Notes: a model not told the origin generated them from the sequence alone. A DNA stretch of 62,723 bases from Caldilineaceae bacterium (GCA_022824685.1 JAJDZJ010000202.1:1-62723); one strand, 5' to 3'. Shown: positions 8,032 through 16,438, counted from the stretch's first letter. Program-made: numbers and translations.

Positions 8032-9945
8032 ATGCATTTTGACGCGCTGACGCTGGCAGCGGTGGCCGACGAATTGAGAGAGACGGTGGCGGGCGGCCGG
8101 GTCCAGCAGATTGTTCTGCCGGACGGCCGCAGCGTTGCCCTGGAGATCTACGCGCACCGGGCGCGGCGCCATCTTCTGCTTTCGGCGCATCCCCAGGCCA
8201 GCCGCGTTCATCTGATTGAACACAAGCCGCGGCGGGGCGTGGCGAAGGAGACGCCGCTGCTGCTGCTGTTGCGCAAATATGTGCGCGGGGCGCGGCTGGA
8301 ATCTGTCGAGTTGCCGGTCCCTTTCGAGCGGGTGCTCTACCTGCGTTTCCACCATCCCCGGCACGATGCCGCGACGCTGGCGGTTGAACCGATCGGGCAG
8401 CTGGGCAATCTGATCTTGATGAACGCGGACGGTCGCATTCTGGATGCGCTGGTGCGGGTGCCTGCGGGCGAGAACGCCCAGCGCGTGCTGTTGCCGCGGC
8501 GGGTGTATCAGCTGCCGCCGCCGCAGGACAGGCTGCCGCCGCTGGAGGAAATCGAGGAGCCGCATCGGGAGGCGGTTCTGCCGCCGATAGACAGCGGGGA
8601 CGCCAACCAGGGCCGGCCCTCACTGCTCTGGCGCAGCCTGCTCGGCTGTTTCGCGGGCGTCAGCCCGACTTTGGCGAGGGAAGCAGCCTGGCGGGCAACG
8701 GGTGACGCGGGCGCGGCGTTTTCAGCAGAGGCGTTCGCGGAGGCGCGTCAAGCTCTGAGCGGCCTGTGGTCGGCGGCGGCCTCGGGCAGCTGGACGCCGG
8801 GCATTGCGGTGGATGGCGAAGAGGGCGTGGCCGCGTTTGCGGCCTACGAGCTTCATTTTTGCGGCGAATTCGTTGACGCGGAATCGGTGAGCGCGGCCGC
8901 GGCCGCGTTTTACGCGGGGCAGGAGCGGGACGCTTCTTCGTCGCGGGACGAGTACGCGGGTGTACGCGGGGGCGTGGCCGCGCTGGTGCGGCAGGCGCAG
9001 GCGCGCGTGCGCAGTCAGCTGCGCGCATTGGACGCGGATGAGCCGGCGCCGGGAGAGCCGGAACGCGTGCGCAGACAGGCGGAGTGGCTGCTGGCCCTTT
9101 CGAGCCAGATTCCGCAGCGGAGGAAGGGGCCCGGCGCGCAGGAAGGATACAGCCTGCAGGACGGCCTGGCCTCGGTGGCGCCGGGGCCGAACGGGCAGAT
9201 GCAGCTGGTCGTCTTCGCGGCTGCTGACACCAGTTTCGGGCAGGCGGCGGAGGGCGCGGAACCGGCAGGAGAGGGGGAAGACCTGATCGTTGCGCTGGAC
9301 CCGAAATGTACGCCGGTGGAGCAGGCGGAGCGCATGTTCGACCGCGCGGCCAAGATGGAACGGGCCGCCCGCATCATCCCCCGGAGGCGGGCCCGGCTGG
9401 AGGCGGACCGGGCCTATCTGCAGCAGCTGGAGAGCGATCTGAGCATGGCGCAGGACCAACCGGAGATCGTGGCTGTGCGGGAGGCGCTGCGGGAGGCGGG
9501 CTATCTGCGGCAGCGCCGGGACAAGCGGGAAAAGGCGCCGAGAGACCGCTCGCGGCCGCTGCGTTACCTCTCGCCGGAGGGATTTCCGATTCTGGTGGGG
9601 CGCAACGCCCGGCAGAACGAGATCGTCACGTTCAACGAAGCGGGCCGGGATGACCTGTGGCTGCACGTGCGCGATGGGCCGGGCGCACATGTCGTGGTCC
9701 GCTGCGGGGGGCAGCCGGTCCCGGCGTTGACACTGGACGTTGCCGCGCGGCTTGCGGCGTGGCATTCGGGGCAGCGGGGCAACGCGGGTGTCGGCGTTGT
9801 GATCACGCCGCGGCGTTTTGTCACGCGCATGGCGGGGGGACGGCCTGGGCAGGTGCATTACCGCGGCGAGGAGACGATCCATGTCGCGGCTGAACTGCCG
9901 GCGGAGAGTGAGCAGTGGATGGCGGAGGCGAACTGCAGTGGTTAG
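8032..9945 (+). CDS. rqcH: RqcH/NFACT family ribosome-rescue protein
   Basis: 637 residues from the ATG at 8032 (MHFDALTLAAVADEL), the position where NFACT proteins start; an upstream TTG would add an unrelated 13-residue leader. RqcH binds split 50S subunits carrying stalled peptidyl-tRNA and directs alanine tailing. The N-terminal NFACT-N domain contains GRVQQI and LLLSAHPQASRVHL. A helical coiled-coil region lies near 440-490. The NFACT-R domain contains SPEGFPILVGRNARQNE and DLWLHVRDGPGAHVVVR. The final residues NCSG and the TAG stop lie inside an AGTGGTC heptamer repeat, so the natural C-terminus seems to have been overwritten. An older annotation of such proteins is fibronectin-binding protein. 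Confidence 0.9.
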   Translation: MHFDALTLAAVADELRETVAGGRVQQIVLPDGRSVALEIYAHRARRHLLLSAHPQASRVHLIEHKPRRGVAKETPLLLLLRKYVRGARLESVELPVPFERVLYLRFHHPRHDAATLAVEPIGQLGNLILMNADGRILDALVRVPAGENAQRVLLPRRVYQLPPPQDRLPPLEEIEEPHREAVLPPIDSGDANQGRPSLLWRSLLGCFAGVSPTLAREAAWRATGDAGAAFSAEAFAEARQALSGLWSAAASGSWTPGIAVDGEEGVAAFAAYELHFCGEFVDAESVSAAAAAFYAGQERDASSSRDEYAGVRGGVAALVRQAQARVRSQLRALDADEPAPGEPERVRRQAEWLLALSSQIPQRRKGPGAQEGYSLQDGLASVAPGPNGQMQLVVFAAADTSFGQAAEGAEPAGEGEDLIVALDPKCTPVEQAERMFDRAAKMERAARIIPRRRARLEADRAYLQQLESDLSMAQDQPEIVAVREALREAGYLRQRRDKREKAPRDRSRPLRYLSPEGFPILVGRNARQNEIVTFNEAGRDDLWLHVRDGPGAHVVVRCGGQPVPALTLDVAARLAAWHSGQRGNAGVGVVITPRRFVTRMAGGRPGQVHYRGEETIHVAAELPAESEQWMAEANCSG

Positions 9946-9964
9946 TGGTCAGTGGTCAGTGAAC
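9937..9964 (+). repeat. AGTGGTC heptamer tandem repeat covering the rqcH stop
   Basis: Four heptamers in a row: AGTGGTT, AGTGGTC, AGTGGTC, AGTGAAC. The rqcH TAG stop (9943-9945) spans the junction of units one and two. The same ACTGCAGTGGT opening is found at the end of the oxidoreductase gene at 12118. Confidence 0.75.
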
Positions 9965-10064
9965 TGCAGCCTGGCTACGGCGCTGGCGGGAATCGTCGGG
10001 GGTTTCAGCAGATCCCAGGGACAGAGGGTTTTTTCGTTTACGGAGACAGTTTCAGGACGGGTAT

Positions 10065-10880
10065 ATGGACTTGAGTCGACTTTGCATTCACACGTTTACA
10101 ACAAAGCCCTGGCCGATTGAGACGGCGATCGAGCGGTTCAGCGCGCACGGCGCCGCGGGGATGACGGTCTGGCGGGACGCGCTGGAGGGGCGGGATATTG
10201 CGGGCGCGGGCAGGCAGATCCGCGACGCCGGCATGGAGGTTGTGTCGCTGTGCCGGGGGGGCTTTTTCCCGGTGGAGACGGAGTCGGCGCGGCAGGAGGC
10301 GCTCGACGACAACCGCCGCGCCATCGACGAGGCGGAGGCGCTGGGCGCGCCGCTGGTGGTGCTTGTCTGCGGGGCGGTACCCGGCCAGCCGCTGGATGTC
10401 GGTCGCGGCCAGATTCGGGACGGGATCGAAGCTGTCCTGCCGCATGCCGAGGCGGCGGGCGTCAAGCTGGGCGTGGAGCCGCTGCACCCGATGTACGCGG
10501 ACAGCCGGTCGGCGGTCAACACGATGGGACAGGCCAACGACATCTGCGCGGGCATCGACTCGCCCTTTGTGGGGGTGGTTGTGGATGTCTATCACCTGTG
10601 GTGGGACCCGGAGCTGGAGCGGGAGATTGGCCGTTGCGGGCAGATGGGCAAGCTGTTCGCCTTCCACGTGTGCGACTGGCGGACGCCGACGGAAGACCTG
10701 CTGCTTGACCGCGGGCTGATGGGCGAGGGCTGCATAGACATCCGTCAGATTCGCGGCTGGGTTGAGGAGGCCGGGTTTGACGGGTATAATGAGGTTGAAA
10801 TCTTCTCAAACCGCTACTGGGCGATGGAGCAGGAGCAGTTCCTGGAGCGGATCGTAGAAGCCTACACAAGTCACGTTTAA
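10065..10880 (+). CDS. Sugar phosphate isomerase/epimerase-like TIM-barrel protein
   Basis: 271 residues, a full-length AP-endonuclease-2/xylose isomerase-like TIM barrel. Candidate divalent-metal ligands are E138 in GVEPLHP, D174 and H177 in VVVDVYHLWWD, H201 in FAFHVCDW and E244 in NEVEIFSN, spaced as in the family. Such enzymes interconvert ketoses, inosose or related sugars. The following gene is a Gfo/Idh/MocA oxidoreductase (94-bp gap, same strand), a frequent pairing in polyol and sugar catabolism. The substrate cannot be read from sequence. The start ATG has a weak purine-rich region upstream. Confidence 0.85.
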   Translation: MDLSRLCIHTFTTKPWPIETAIERFSAHGAAGMTVWRDALEGRDIAGAGRQIRDAGMEVVSLCRGGFFPVETESARQEALDDNRRAIDEAEALGAPLVVLVCGAVPGQPLDVGRGQIRDGIEAVLPHAEAAGVKLGVEPLHPMYADSRSAVNTMGQANDICAGIDSPFVGVVVDVYHLWWDPELEREIGRCGQMGKLFAFHVCDWRTPTEDLLLDRGLMGEGCIDIRQIRGWVEEAGFDGYNEVEIFSNRYWAMEQEQFLERIVEAYTSHV

Positions 10881-10973
10881 TCATCCCGGCTTTTGCAGGC
10901 GCCGGGCAGACGGCGCCGCACTGGCCTTCAATGGTCCCTGGGGGCCGCGCACTGATGGGAGCAGTTCCTACTT

Positions 10974-12134
10974 ATGGCTGAAATTGCAGTTGGCGTAATC
11001 CTGAACGGCGTGACCGGGCGGATGGGCACGAATCAGCACCTGGCGCGTTCGATACTGGCGATCCGGGAGCAGGGCGGAACGGTTACCGCGGACGGGGACC
11101 GGATCATGCCGGAGCCGGTGCTGGTGGGCCGCAATCCGGACAAGCTGCGGCATCTGTCGGCAGCGTACAATGTAAGCAAGTGGACGACCAATCTGGACGA
11201 GGCGCTGGCCGACGACCACAACAGCATCTACTTCGATGCGCTGGCGACCAACTTGCGGGTGCCGAATACATTGCAGGCAATCGAGGCCGGCAAGGCGGTC
11301 TACTGTGAAAAGCCGACCGCGGGCAACATCGAGGATGCGTTGCGGCTGGCGCGGGCGGCGACAGAGGCAGGCGTAAGCAACGGCGTTGTGCAGGACAAGC
11401 TGTTTCTGCCCGGTCTGCTGAAGCTGAAGTATTTGATCGACACCGGGTTCTTCGGCCGCATTCTGGCGGTGCGCGGCGAGTTCGGCTACTGGGTGTTTGA
11501 CGGCAAGGACCAGCCGGCGCAGCGGCCCTCGTGGAACTACAAGAAGTCGGAGAGCGGCGGCATCGTGCTGGATATGTTCGCGCACTGGCGCTATGTCATC
11601 GACAACCTGTTCGGGCCGATCAAGCGGCTTTCCTGTATCGCGGCCAACCATGTGCCGGAACGCATCGACGAGGAGGGCGCGCCTTACAACGCGGACGCGG
11701 ATGACGGGGCCTACGCGATGTTCGAGCTGGAAAACGGAACTATCTGCAACTTCAACTCCTCCTGGTGTGTGCGCGTACGCCGCGATGACCTGCTGACGAT
11801 CCAGGTGGACGGCACGCGCGGCAGCGCGGTGGCGGGGCTGAGGGAGTGCGCGATACAGGGTGATCCCTTCACGCCGAAGCCGGTGTGGAACCCGGACATT
11901 CCGCAGCCGGTCCCCTTCTACGATACGTGGCAGTGGATGCCGAACAACAACCCCTTCGAGAACGCCTTCAAGATCGAGTGGGAGCTGTTCCTGCGCCATG
12001 CGGTGAAGGGGGAGCCGTTCCCGTATACGCTGCTGGAAGGGGCGAAGGGCGTTCAGCTGGCCGAGCTGGGCTATCAGGCCTGGCAGGAGCGGCGCTGGGT
12101 GGATGTGATGCCTTTGGACTGCAGTGGTCAGTGA
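10974..12134 (+). CDS. Gfo/Idh/MocA family NAD(P)-dependent oxidoreductase
   Basis: 386 residues. The N-terminal Rossmann fold begins GVILNGVTGRMGTN, a variant of the glycine-rich loop. CEKPTAGN (111-118) is the diagnostic EKP motif, whose lysine contacts substrate and nicotinamide. The C-terminal half is the alpha/beta substrate domain. The family oxidises or reduces sugars, inositols and their derivatives. It follows the isomerase-like gene and probably works with it. The last residues DCSGQ and the TGA stop are encoded by an AGTGGTC-type heptamer repeat that also ends rqcH, so the C-terminus is repeat-derived. Confidence 0.88.
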   Translation: MAEIAVGVILNGVTGRMGTNQHLARSILAIREQGGTVTADGDRIMPEPVLVGRNPDKLRHLSAAYNVSKWTTNLDEALADDHNSIYFDALATNLRVPNTLQAIEAGKAVYCEKPTAGNIEDALRLARAATEAGVSNGVVQDKLFLPGLLKLKYLIDTGFFGRILAVRGEFGYWVFDGKDQPAQRPSWNYKKSESGGIVLDMFAHWRYVIDNLFGPIKRLSCIAANHVPERIDEEGAPYNADADDGAYAMFELENGTICNFNSSWCVRVRRDDLLTIQVDGTRGSAVAGLRECAIQGDPFTPKPVWNPDIPQPVPFYDTWQWMPNNNPFENAFKIEWELFLRHAVKGEPFPYTLLEGAKGVQLAELGYQAWQERRWVDVMPLDCSGQ

Positions 12135-12146
12135 TCGGTGGTCAGT
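12118..12146 (+). repeat. AGTGGTC-type heptamer repeat covering the oxidoreductase stop
   Basis: ACTGC followed by AGTGGTC, AGTGATC, GGTGGTC and AGT. It shares the ACTGCAGTGGT opening with the repeat at 9933. The TGA stop (12132-12134) lies in the second unit. Confidence 0.7.
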
Positions 12147-12258
12147 TGAAGCGGCGACTGATGGAAGATGGGTGTGAGGAGGGAGTAGAGAGAGGCCCCC
12201 GCACTGGCAACTTTCAGAGTCGCGAATGAAACTTGGCTGAGTCGTAACAGGAGAGAGC

Positions 12259-13629
12259 ATGTCGCAATCGATCGCATTGCTTGACTCGACGCCTGCAACG
12301 GATATAGCGCCGCCGCCGGCGTTTCACATTATGCTGAAGCCGCGGGGGGCGATCTGCAATCTGGACTGCCATTACTGCTACTTTTTGAGCAAGGAGTTCA
12401 TGTACCCGGACAGCGAGTTCCGCATGTCCGAGTCGATGCTTGAGGAGTACACGCGTCAGTATATCGAGGCGCAGCAGGTCCCGGAGGTGACGTTTGCGTG
12501 GCAGGGGGGCGAACCGACGCTGATGGGGCTGGATTTCTTCAGGAAGGCGGTCGAGTTCCAGCAGAAGCATAAAAAGCCGGGCATGAGGGTGGAGAACGCG
12601 CTGCAGACGAACGGCACGCTGCTGGACGACGAGTGGTGCGAGTTTCTGCACCGCAGCGATTTTCTGATCGGGCTGAGCATGGACGGTCCGCGCAAGCTGC
12701 ATGATTTTTATCGCGTCGATAAGGGCGGCCAGCCGACGTGGGAAAAGGTGATGCGGGCGGCGCGGATGTTGCACAAGCATAAGGTGCGCTACAACATCCT
12801 GACGACGGTTCATGCGGCCAACGCGCCCCATCCGCTGGAGGTCTACCGTTTCCTGCGCGACGAGGTCAAGACGGAGTTCATGCAGTTCATCCCGATCGTG
12901 GAGCGGGACAACGAGACCGGCTACCAGGAAGGGGATACGGTCAAGGATCGTTCGGTCACGGCCGAGCAGTACGGCGATTTTCTGATTCAGATTTTTGAGG
13001 AGTGGGTGCGGCGCGACGTGGGGAAGGTCTTTGTGCAGATCTTCGATGTGGCGCTGGCCGGATACGCGGGACACCGGCCCGGCTTGTGCATCTTTGAGGA
13101 GACGTGCGGCTCGGCGCTGGCGATGGAGCACAACGGCGATCTGTTCTCCTGTGATCACTACGTGGAGCCGAACTATCTGCTGGGCAACATCGAGGAGATC
13201 CCGCTGATCGAGATGGTCGGCTCGGCGCGCCAGCGGGAGTTCGGCGAACACAAACGGGACAGCCTGCCCAACTACTGCCTGGAGTGCGAGGTGCGCTTTG
13301 TCTGCAACGGCGGCTGTCCGAAGAACCGTTTCATCAAGACACCCGACGGCGAAGAGGGGCTGAACTATCTGTGCGCCGGCTACCGGGCCTTTTTCAATCA
13401 TGTGCGCCCGTACATGAACTTCATGTCTGATCAGCTGCGCCGGCAGCAGGCGCCCGCCAATATCATGCAGCACCTGGCGGAAGAGGACCGCAAGCTGAAC
13501 GCCCGCTTCGCCGGGGCCAAGCGCAACGCTCCGTGCCCGTGCGGGAGCGGCAGGAAGTTCAAGCAGTGCCACGGCCGCGGGCGCACGTTGGAGAGGGCGC
13601 AGATGCAATGGCCGATTTCGAGTAACTAG
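12259..13629 (+). CDS. Radical-SAM anaerobic sulfatase-maturase-like protein with SEC-C tail
   Basis: 456 residues. The radical-SAM motif CX3CX2C is C33-C37-C40 (CNLDCHYC), followed by WQGGEPTLMG and ALQTNGTLL, all typical of anaerobic sulfatase maturases. These convert an active-site Cys or Ser of sulfatases to formylglycine. A SPASM region with CGSALAMEHNGDLFSCDHYVEP and a Cys cluster (CLEC, CNGGCPKNRF) would carry two more iron-sulfur clusters. Unusually, residues 424-445 form a SEC-C zinc motif, PCPCGSGRKFKQCHG. GGAGAGAGC precedes the ATG. No sulfatase gene lies in the window, so the target is unknown. Confidence 0.88.
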   Translation: MSQSIALLDSTPATDIAPPPAFHIMLKPRGAICNLDCHYCYFLSKEFMYPDSEFRMSESMLEEYTRQYIEAQQVPEVTFAWQGGEPTLMGLDFFRKAVEFQQKHKKPGMRVENALQTNGTLLDDEWCEFLHRSDFLIGLSMDGPRKLHDFYRVDKGGQPTWEKVMRAARMLHKHKVRYNILTTVHAANAPHPLEVYRFLRDEVKTEFMQFIPIVERDNETGYQEGDTVKDRSVTAEQYGDFLIQIFEEWVRRDVGKVFVQIFDVALAGYAGHRPGLCIFEETCGSALAMEHNGDLFSCDHYVEPNYLLGNIEEIPLIEMVGSARQREFGEHKRDSLPNYCLECEVRFVCNGGCPKNRFIKTPDGEEGLNYLCAGYRAFFNHVRPYMNFMSDQLRRQQAPANIMQHLAEEDRKLNARFAGAKRNAPCPCGSGRKFKQCHGRGRTLERAQMQWPISSN

Positions 13630-13702
13630 CGAGCGCTTTTTTCACCGCTCACAGACCGGGTTCCCGGTCCGGTATTGCGTGTCATTTTGCGGGCCCGATC
13701 TT

Positions 13703-13730
13703 TTGCGCGCGTAGCGAGCTGTGCTATACT
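13703..13730 (+). promoter_or_regulatory. Probable rpsF operon promoter
   Basis: TTGCGC, a 16-bp spacer, then TATACT, with TGC just before the -10 (extended -10). The predicted start is near 13737, giving a leader of about 210 nt before rpsF. Confidence 0.6.
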
Positions 13731-13741
13731 TTCGAATCGCG

Positions 13742-13780
13742 ACGAGGGAGAGCTTGTCTGCTCCCTCGTTCTTTCTGTTC
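13742..13780 (+). terminator. Terminator-like hairpin at the 5' end of the rpsF leader
   Basis: ACGAGGGAG and CTCCCTCGT form a perfect 9-bp stem with a 10-nt loop, followed by TCTTTCTG. It lies within a few bases of the predicted transcript start. That position suits a 5' stabilising stem or attenuator better than a terminator for the upstream gene. Confidence 0.5.
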
Positions 13781-13829
13781 ACAGCGCAATGCTGTGGGCC
13801 TTTGTCTGAACTGCGGTTTTTCGTCGTCA

Positions 13830-13890
13830 GTTTTTGGTTTTTCGTGCTGGCTCTCACCTGAGTCCGGTGGAGTTACTGAAAACCAGAAAC
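13830..13890 (+). other. Long inverted repeat in the rpsF leader, possible S6:S18 autoregulatory RNA
   Basis: GTTTTTGGTTTT (13830-13841) pairs with AAAACCAGAAAC (13879-13890) with one wobble. The enclosed loop holds a small CACC/GGTG hairpin with a CCG triplet. Many bacteria have an S6:S18-binding hairpin with a conserved CCG upstream of rpsF. The match here is only suggestive, and the arms also resemble low-complexity intergenic repeats. Confidence 0.3.
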
Positions 13891-13944
13891 CGAGAACTGG
13901 AAACGAACGCAGGACATTGCTCATGGAAAGGAGTGGAAGGGTAG

Positions 13945-14232
13945 ATGAACACGTACGAATTGGTGTACATCATCCAGCCCAATCTGGATGATGAGGGTGT
14001 CAAAGCCGTGGATGACCGGATTGGACGGGCCATCGACGGCGAAGATGGGATGATCGATAGCACCGATTATTGGGGCAAACGCCAGTTGGCCTATCCCATC
14101 AAAGGACATTTTGAAGGGCACTACATTCTGCACAACCTCTCGATGCCTCCAACCGCGGTGCAGAACGTGGAACGACAGTTACGGCTATCCGAAGATGTAT
14201 TGCGTTTCCTCGTTGTCCGCGTTGAGGACTAA
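13945..14232 (+). CDS. rpsF: 30S ribosomal protein S6
   Basis: 95 residues, the normal S6 length. MNTYELVYIIQPNLDDEGV is the family start. YWGKRQLAYPIKGHFEGHYI and RLSEDVLRFLVVRVED complete the ferredoxin-like fold. S6 binds S18 and 16S rRNA in the platform of the small subunit. The ATG is preceded by GGAGTGGAAGGGTAG. rpsR follows after 18 bp; the ssb gene that often separates them in bacteria is absent. Confidence 0.97.
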   Translation: MNTYELVYIIQPNLDDEGVKAVDDRIGRAIDGEDGMIDSTDYWGKRQLAYPIKGHFEGHYILHNLSMPPTAVQNVERQLRLSEDVLRFLVVRVED

Positions 14233-14250
14233 ACCACAAAGGAGCATCGA

Positions 14251-14922
14251 ATGTCTGACGAAACCAAATTGACCGAAGCCGAAGCGAACATAGAGGAACA
14301 GCCGGTCGACGAGACGCCAGCGGAAGAGGAAGCTCCTGTGCTGGAGGCAAGCGCGGCGGAGAGCGAACCGCAAGCAGTGGCAGAACCGGTGGCAGAGACG
14401 GCGTCTGAGCCGGTGGCCGAAGCAGTGGCAGAGCCTGAGGCTGAAGCGGGAACCGAGCCGGAGGCCGAAGTAGTGGCAGAGCCTGAGGCCGAAACAGTGG
14501 CAGCGCCGGAGGCTGAAGCGGCATCTGAGCCGGTAGCCGAAGCGGTTGCCGAGCCGGTGGTTGAAGCGGCTGTGGAGAGCGCAAGCGCCGAATCGGACGA
14601 AGGCGGCAGGCAGCGAGAACAGCAGACGCCGACGTTGAACCGCGTTGAGGGGCCGGCCATCTTTAACCGCGCCAAACAGGGGAATCAGCGCAGGAATCCC
14701 CGGCACGTTGGCAACGATGTGCGTATCGACGAGATCGACTACAAGAACGTGCAGATTCTCAGCCGGTTCGTCGATAACTACGGACGCATTCACAACCGCC
14801 GCAAGACCCGCGTCACCGCGAAGCTGCAACGCAAAGTGACCAGGGCGATCAAACGGGCCCGGCATCTGGCCCTGATGCCCTACACAGGCGAACATATGCG
14901 TATAACAGGGCGGCGCGGTTAA
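14251..14922 (+). CDS. rpsR: 30S ribosomal protein S18 with a 140-residue acidic N-terminal extension
   Basis: 223 residues, about three times the usual 70-90. The conserved S18 core is residues 145-223: IDEIDYKNVQILSRFVDNYG, KTRVTAKLQRKVTRAIKRAR and HLALMPYT. Before it lies a low-complexity segment of about 115 residues made of Ala, Glu, Pro and Val repeats (EPVAE, EPEAE), strongly acidic. AAAGGAGCATCGA precedes the ATG at 14251, so the extension is probably translated. No plausible start with a ribosome binding site was found next to the core. The parvulin gene starts 7 bp after the stop, implying translational coupling. Confidence 0.93.
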   Translation: MSDETKLTEAEANIEEQPVDETPAEEEAPVLEASAAESEPQAVAEPVAETASEPVAEAVAEPEAEAGTEPEAEVVAEPEAETVAAPEAEAASEPVAEAVAEPVVEAAVESASAESDEGGRQREQQTPTLNRVEGPAIFNRAKQGNQRRNPRHVGNDVRIDEIDYKNVQILSRFVDNYGRIHNRRKTRVTAKLQRKVTRAIKRARHLALMPYTGEHMRITGRRG

Positions 14923-14929
14923 TCGATCC

Positions 14930-16438
14930 ATGGCCAAGAAGCGCAGACGACGAAGGCAGGAAGAGGCGCCACAGGTCGAAAACAGACGTCAGGTCCGCCT
15001 GCGAGCCCGCGAACGGGAGCGCAACCTGCGGCTTACCGTGATCGTCGGCGGCGTAGTCGGTGTGTCGCTGCTCCTGGTTCTTTATGGTGTGGTCAATGAA
15101 CTGGTCTTCAAGCCGAGCAGGGTGCTGGCGCAGGTAGAAGACAGGACGATCGTGACGCGGGACTTCTGGCAGCAGGCGCGCCTGCGTCAGAGCGAGCTTG
15201 AGAATCAGCGGCTGCGCCTGCAGGTGTTTTCCCAGCAGTTTGGGGATTCCAGCCTGTTCGCCTCCCAGATCGCTTCGATCAATGCGACGCTGGCCAGCCC
15301 TTTGACGCTGGGGACGCAGGTTCTCAACGAAATGATCGAAGGGACTGTCCTGGCCATCAAGGCGCCTGAAGTGGGCGTGGCCGTGAGCGATGAAGAGGTG
15401 GAGGAGACGCTGCAGAATGAGGTGGCGTTGGGGGAGGGCGCGCTGACTGAGCCGCAAGCCACGGCCACCGCGGATGCCGCGATCGAAGCGACAGCCACTG
15501 CGGAAACGTTTACGCCGACGCCGATGCCGTCGCCACCCCCGACGCCGGAAGAAGGCGGAGACAGCGGGGCGGAAGCGGCCGCGTCTCCTCCTGAGGGTGA
15601 TCCTGAGGGCCCTGCCACCGATCCCACGACGCCTGAGGCGCCCACGATCCTGACAGACGAGTTGTATCAGGAGGGGCTGCGCGCGCTGGAAGAGAATTTG
15701 CGCGAGAACGCCGGCATGAGCCTGGACAGCTATCGCGAGGTGATCCGGGCGCGTCTGTTGCGCACGAAGATGTCGGAGACGATCAGCCAGGATCTGGTAT
15801 CGACGACCGAGGAGCAGGTCCGGGCCCGCCATATTCTGATCTCTGTTGATCCTGAGCCTGAAGAGGCGGCTGGCGAGACGCCCGCTGTGGAGACGCCTGC
15901 GCCGGCGCCGGAGAACGGCGCGGACGCAACCGAGACGACGGAGGGGACTGCGGCGGAGGCGATTGCGGAGGACAGCCCGCCCGCGCCGGAGATATGGAAC
16001 CCGGACAGCAACGGGGATGGCCGCGTGGACGATGCCGAGGCGCTGGCCTTTGCGCAGATTCTGCATCAGCGAATTCTGGATGGCGAGGATTTTGCTGACC
16101 TGGCGCTGCGGTTCAGCAATGACCCGGGCAGCGGCTCACAGGGCGGCGATCTGGGCTGGGCGGGCCGGGGGCGCTACGTGCCTGAATTTGACGAAGCCGC
16201 GTTTTCGCTCGAAGTCGGCGAGCTCAGCGCGCCGATCAAAACGACTTTCGGCTATCATATTATCGAAGTGCTGGAACGGGACGATGAACGGCCGAAGGAG
16301 GAAGCCAGCTTGCAGCAGGCGTATGCGGAGGCTTTCCAGACGTGGCTGCAGGAGCAAGTACTGTCGCTGAACATCGATCGCCCGGACAACCTGGCCGCGA
16401 TGTTGCCGCGTAATCTTGGTGATGCGGACAACCAGTAG
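14930..16438 (+). CDS. Membrane-anchored parvulin-type peptidyl-prolyl isomerase with EF-hand-like insert
   Basis: 502 residues. A very basic N-terminus (KKRRRRRQEE) precedes one transmembrane helix at about 34-56, so the rest is outside the membrane. SurA-N-like helices (about 60-165 and 240-290) flank a Pro/Thr/Ala/Glu-rich stretch (165-235). The parvulin domain starts with RARHILISVD and resumes with FADLALRFSNDPGSGSQGGDLGW and FGYHIIEVLE. Between these halves lie about 60 low-complexity residues followed by DSNGDGRVDDAE (359-370). That is a canonical 12-residue EF-hand/dockerin-type calcium loop with D1, N3, D5, G6, D9 and E12. The protein probably assists folding of exported proteins. 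It is coupled to rpsR. Confidence 0.88.
   Translation: MAKKRRRRRQEEAPQVENRRQVRLRARERERNLRLTVIVGGVVGVSLLLVLYGVVNELVFKPSRVLAQVEDRTIVTRDFWQQARLRQSELENQRLRLQVFSQQFGDSSLFASQIASINATLASPLTLGTQVLNEMIEGTVLAIKAPEVGVAVSDEEVEETLQNEVALGEGALTEPQATATADAAIEATATAETFTPTPMPSPPPTPEEGGDSGAEAAASPPEGDPEGPATDPTTPEAPTILTDELYQEGLRALEENLRENAGMSLDSYREVIRARLLRTKMSETISQDLVSTTEEQVRARHILISVDPEPEEAAGETPAVETPAPAPENGADATETTEGTAAEAIAEDSPPAPEIWNPDSNGDGRVDDAEALAFAQILHQRILDGEDFADLALRFSNDPGSGSQGGDLGWAGRGRYVPEFDEAAFSLEVGELSAPIKTTFGYHIIEVLERDDERPKEEASLQQAYAEAFQTWLQEQVLSLNIDRPDNLAAMLPRNLGDADNQ

Noticed and set aside
9937..9964. Heptamer array considered as CRISPR or origin iterons
   Set aside because: Units are 7 bp and contiguous, with no spacers and no AT-rich region or dnaA gene nearby.
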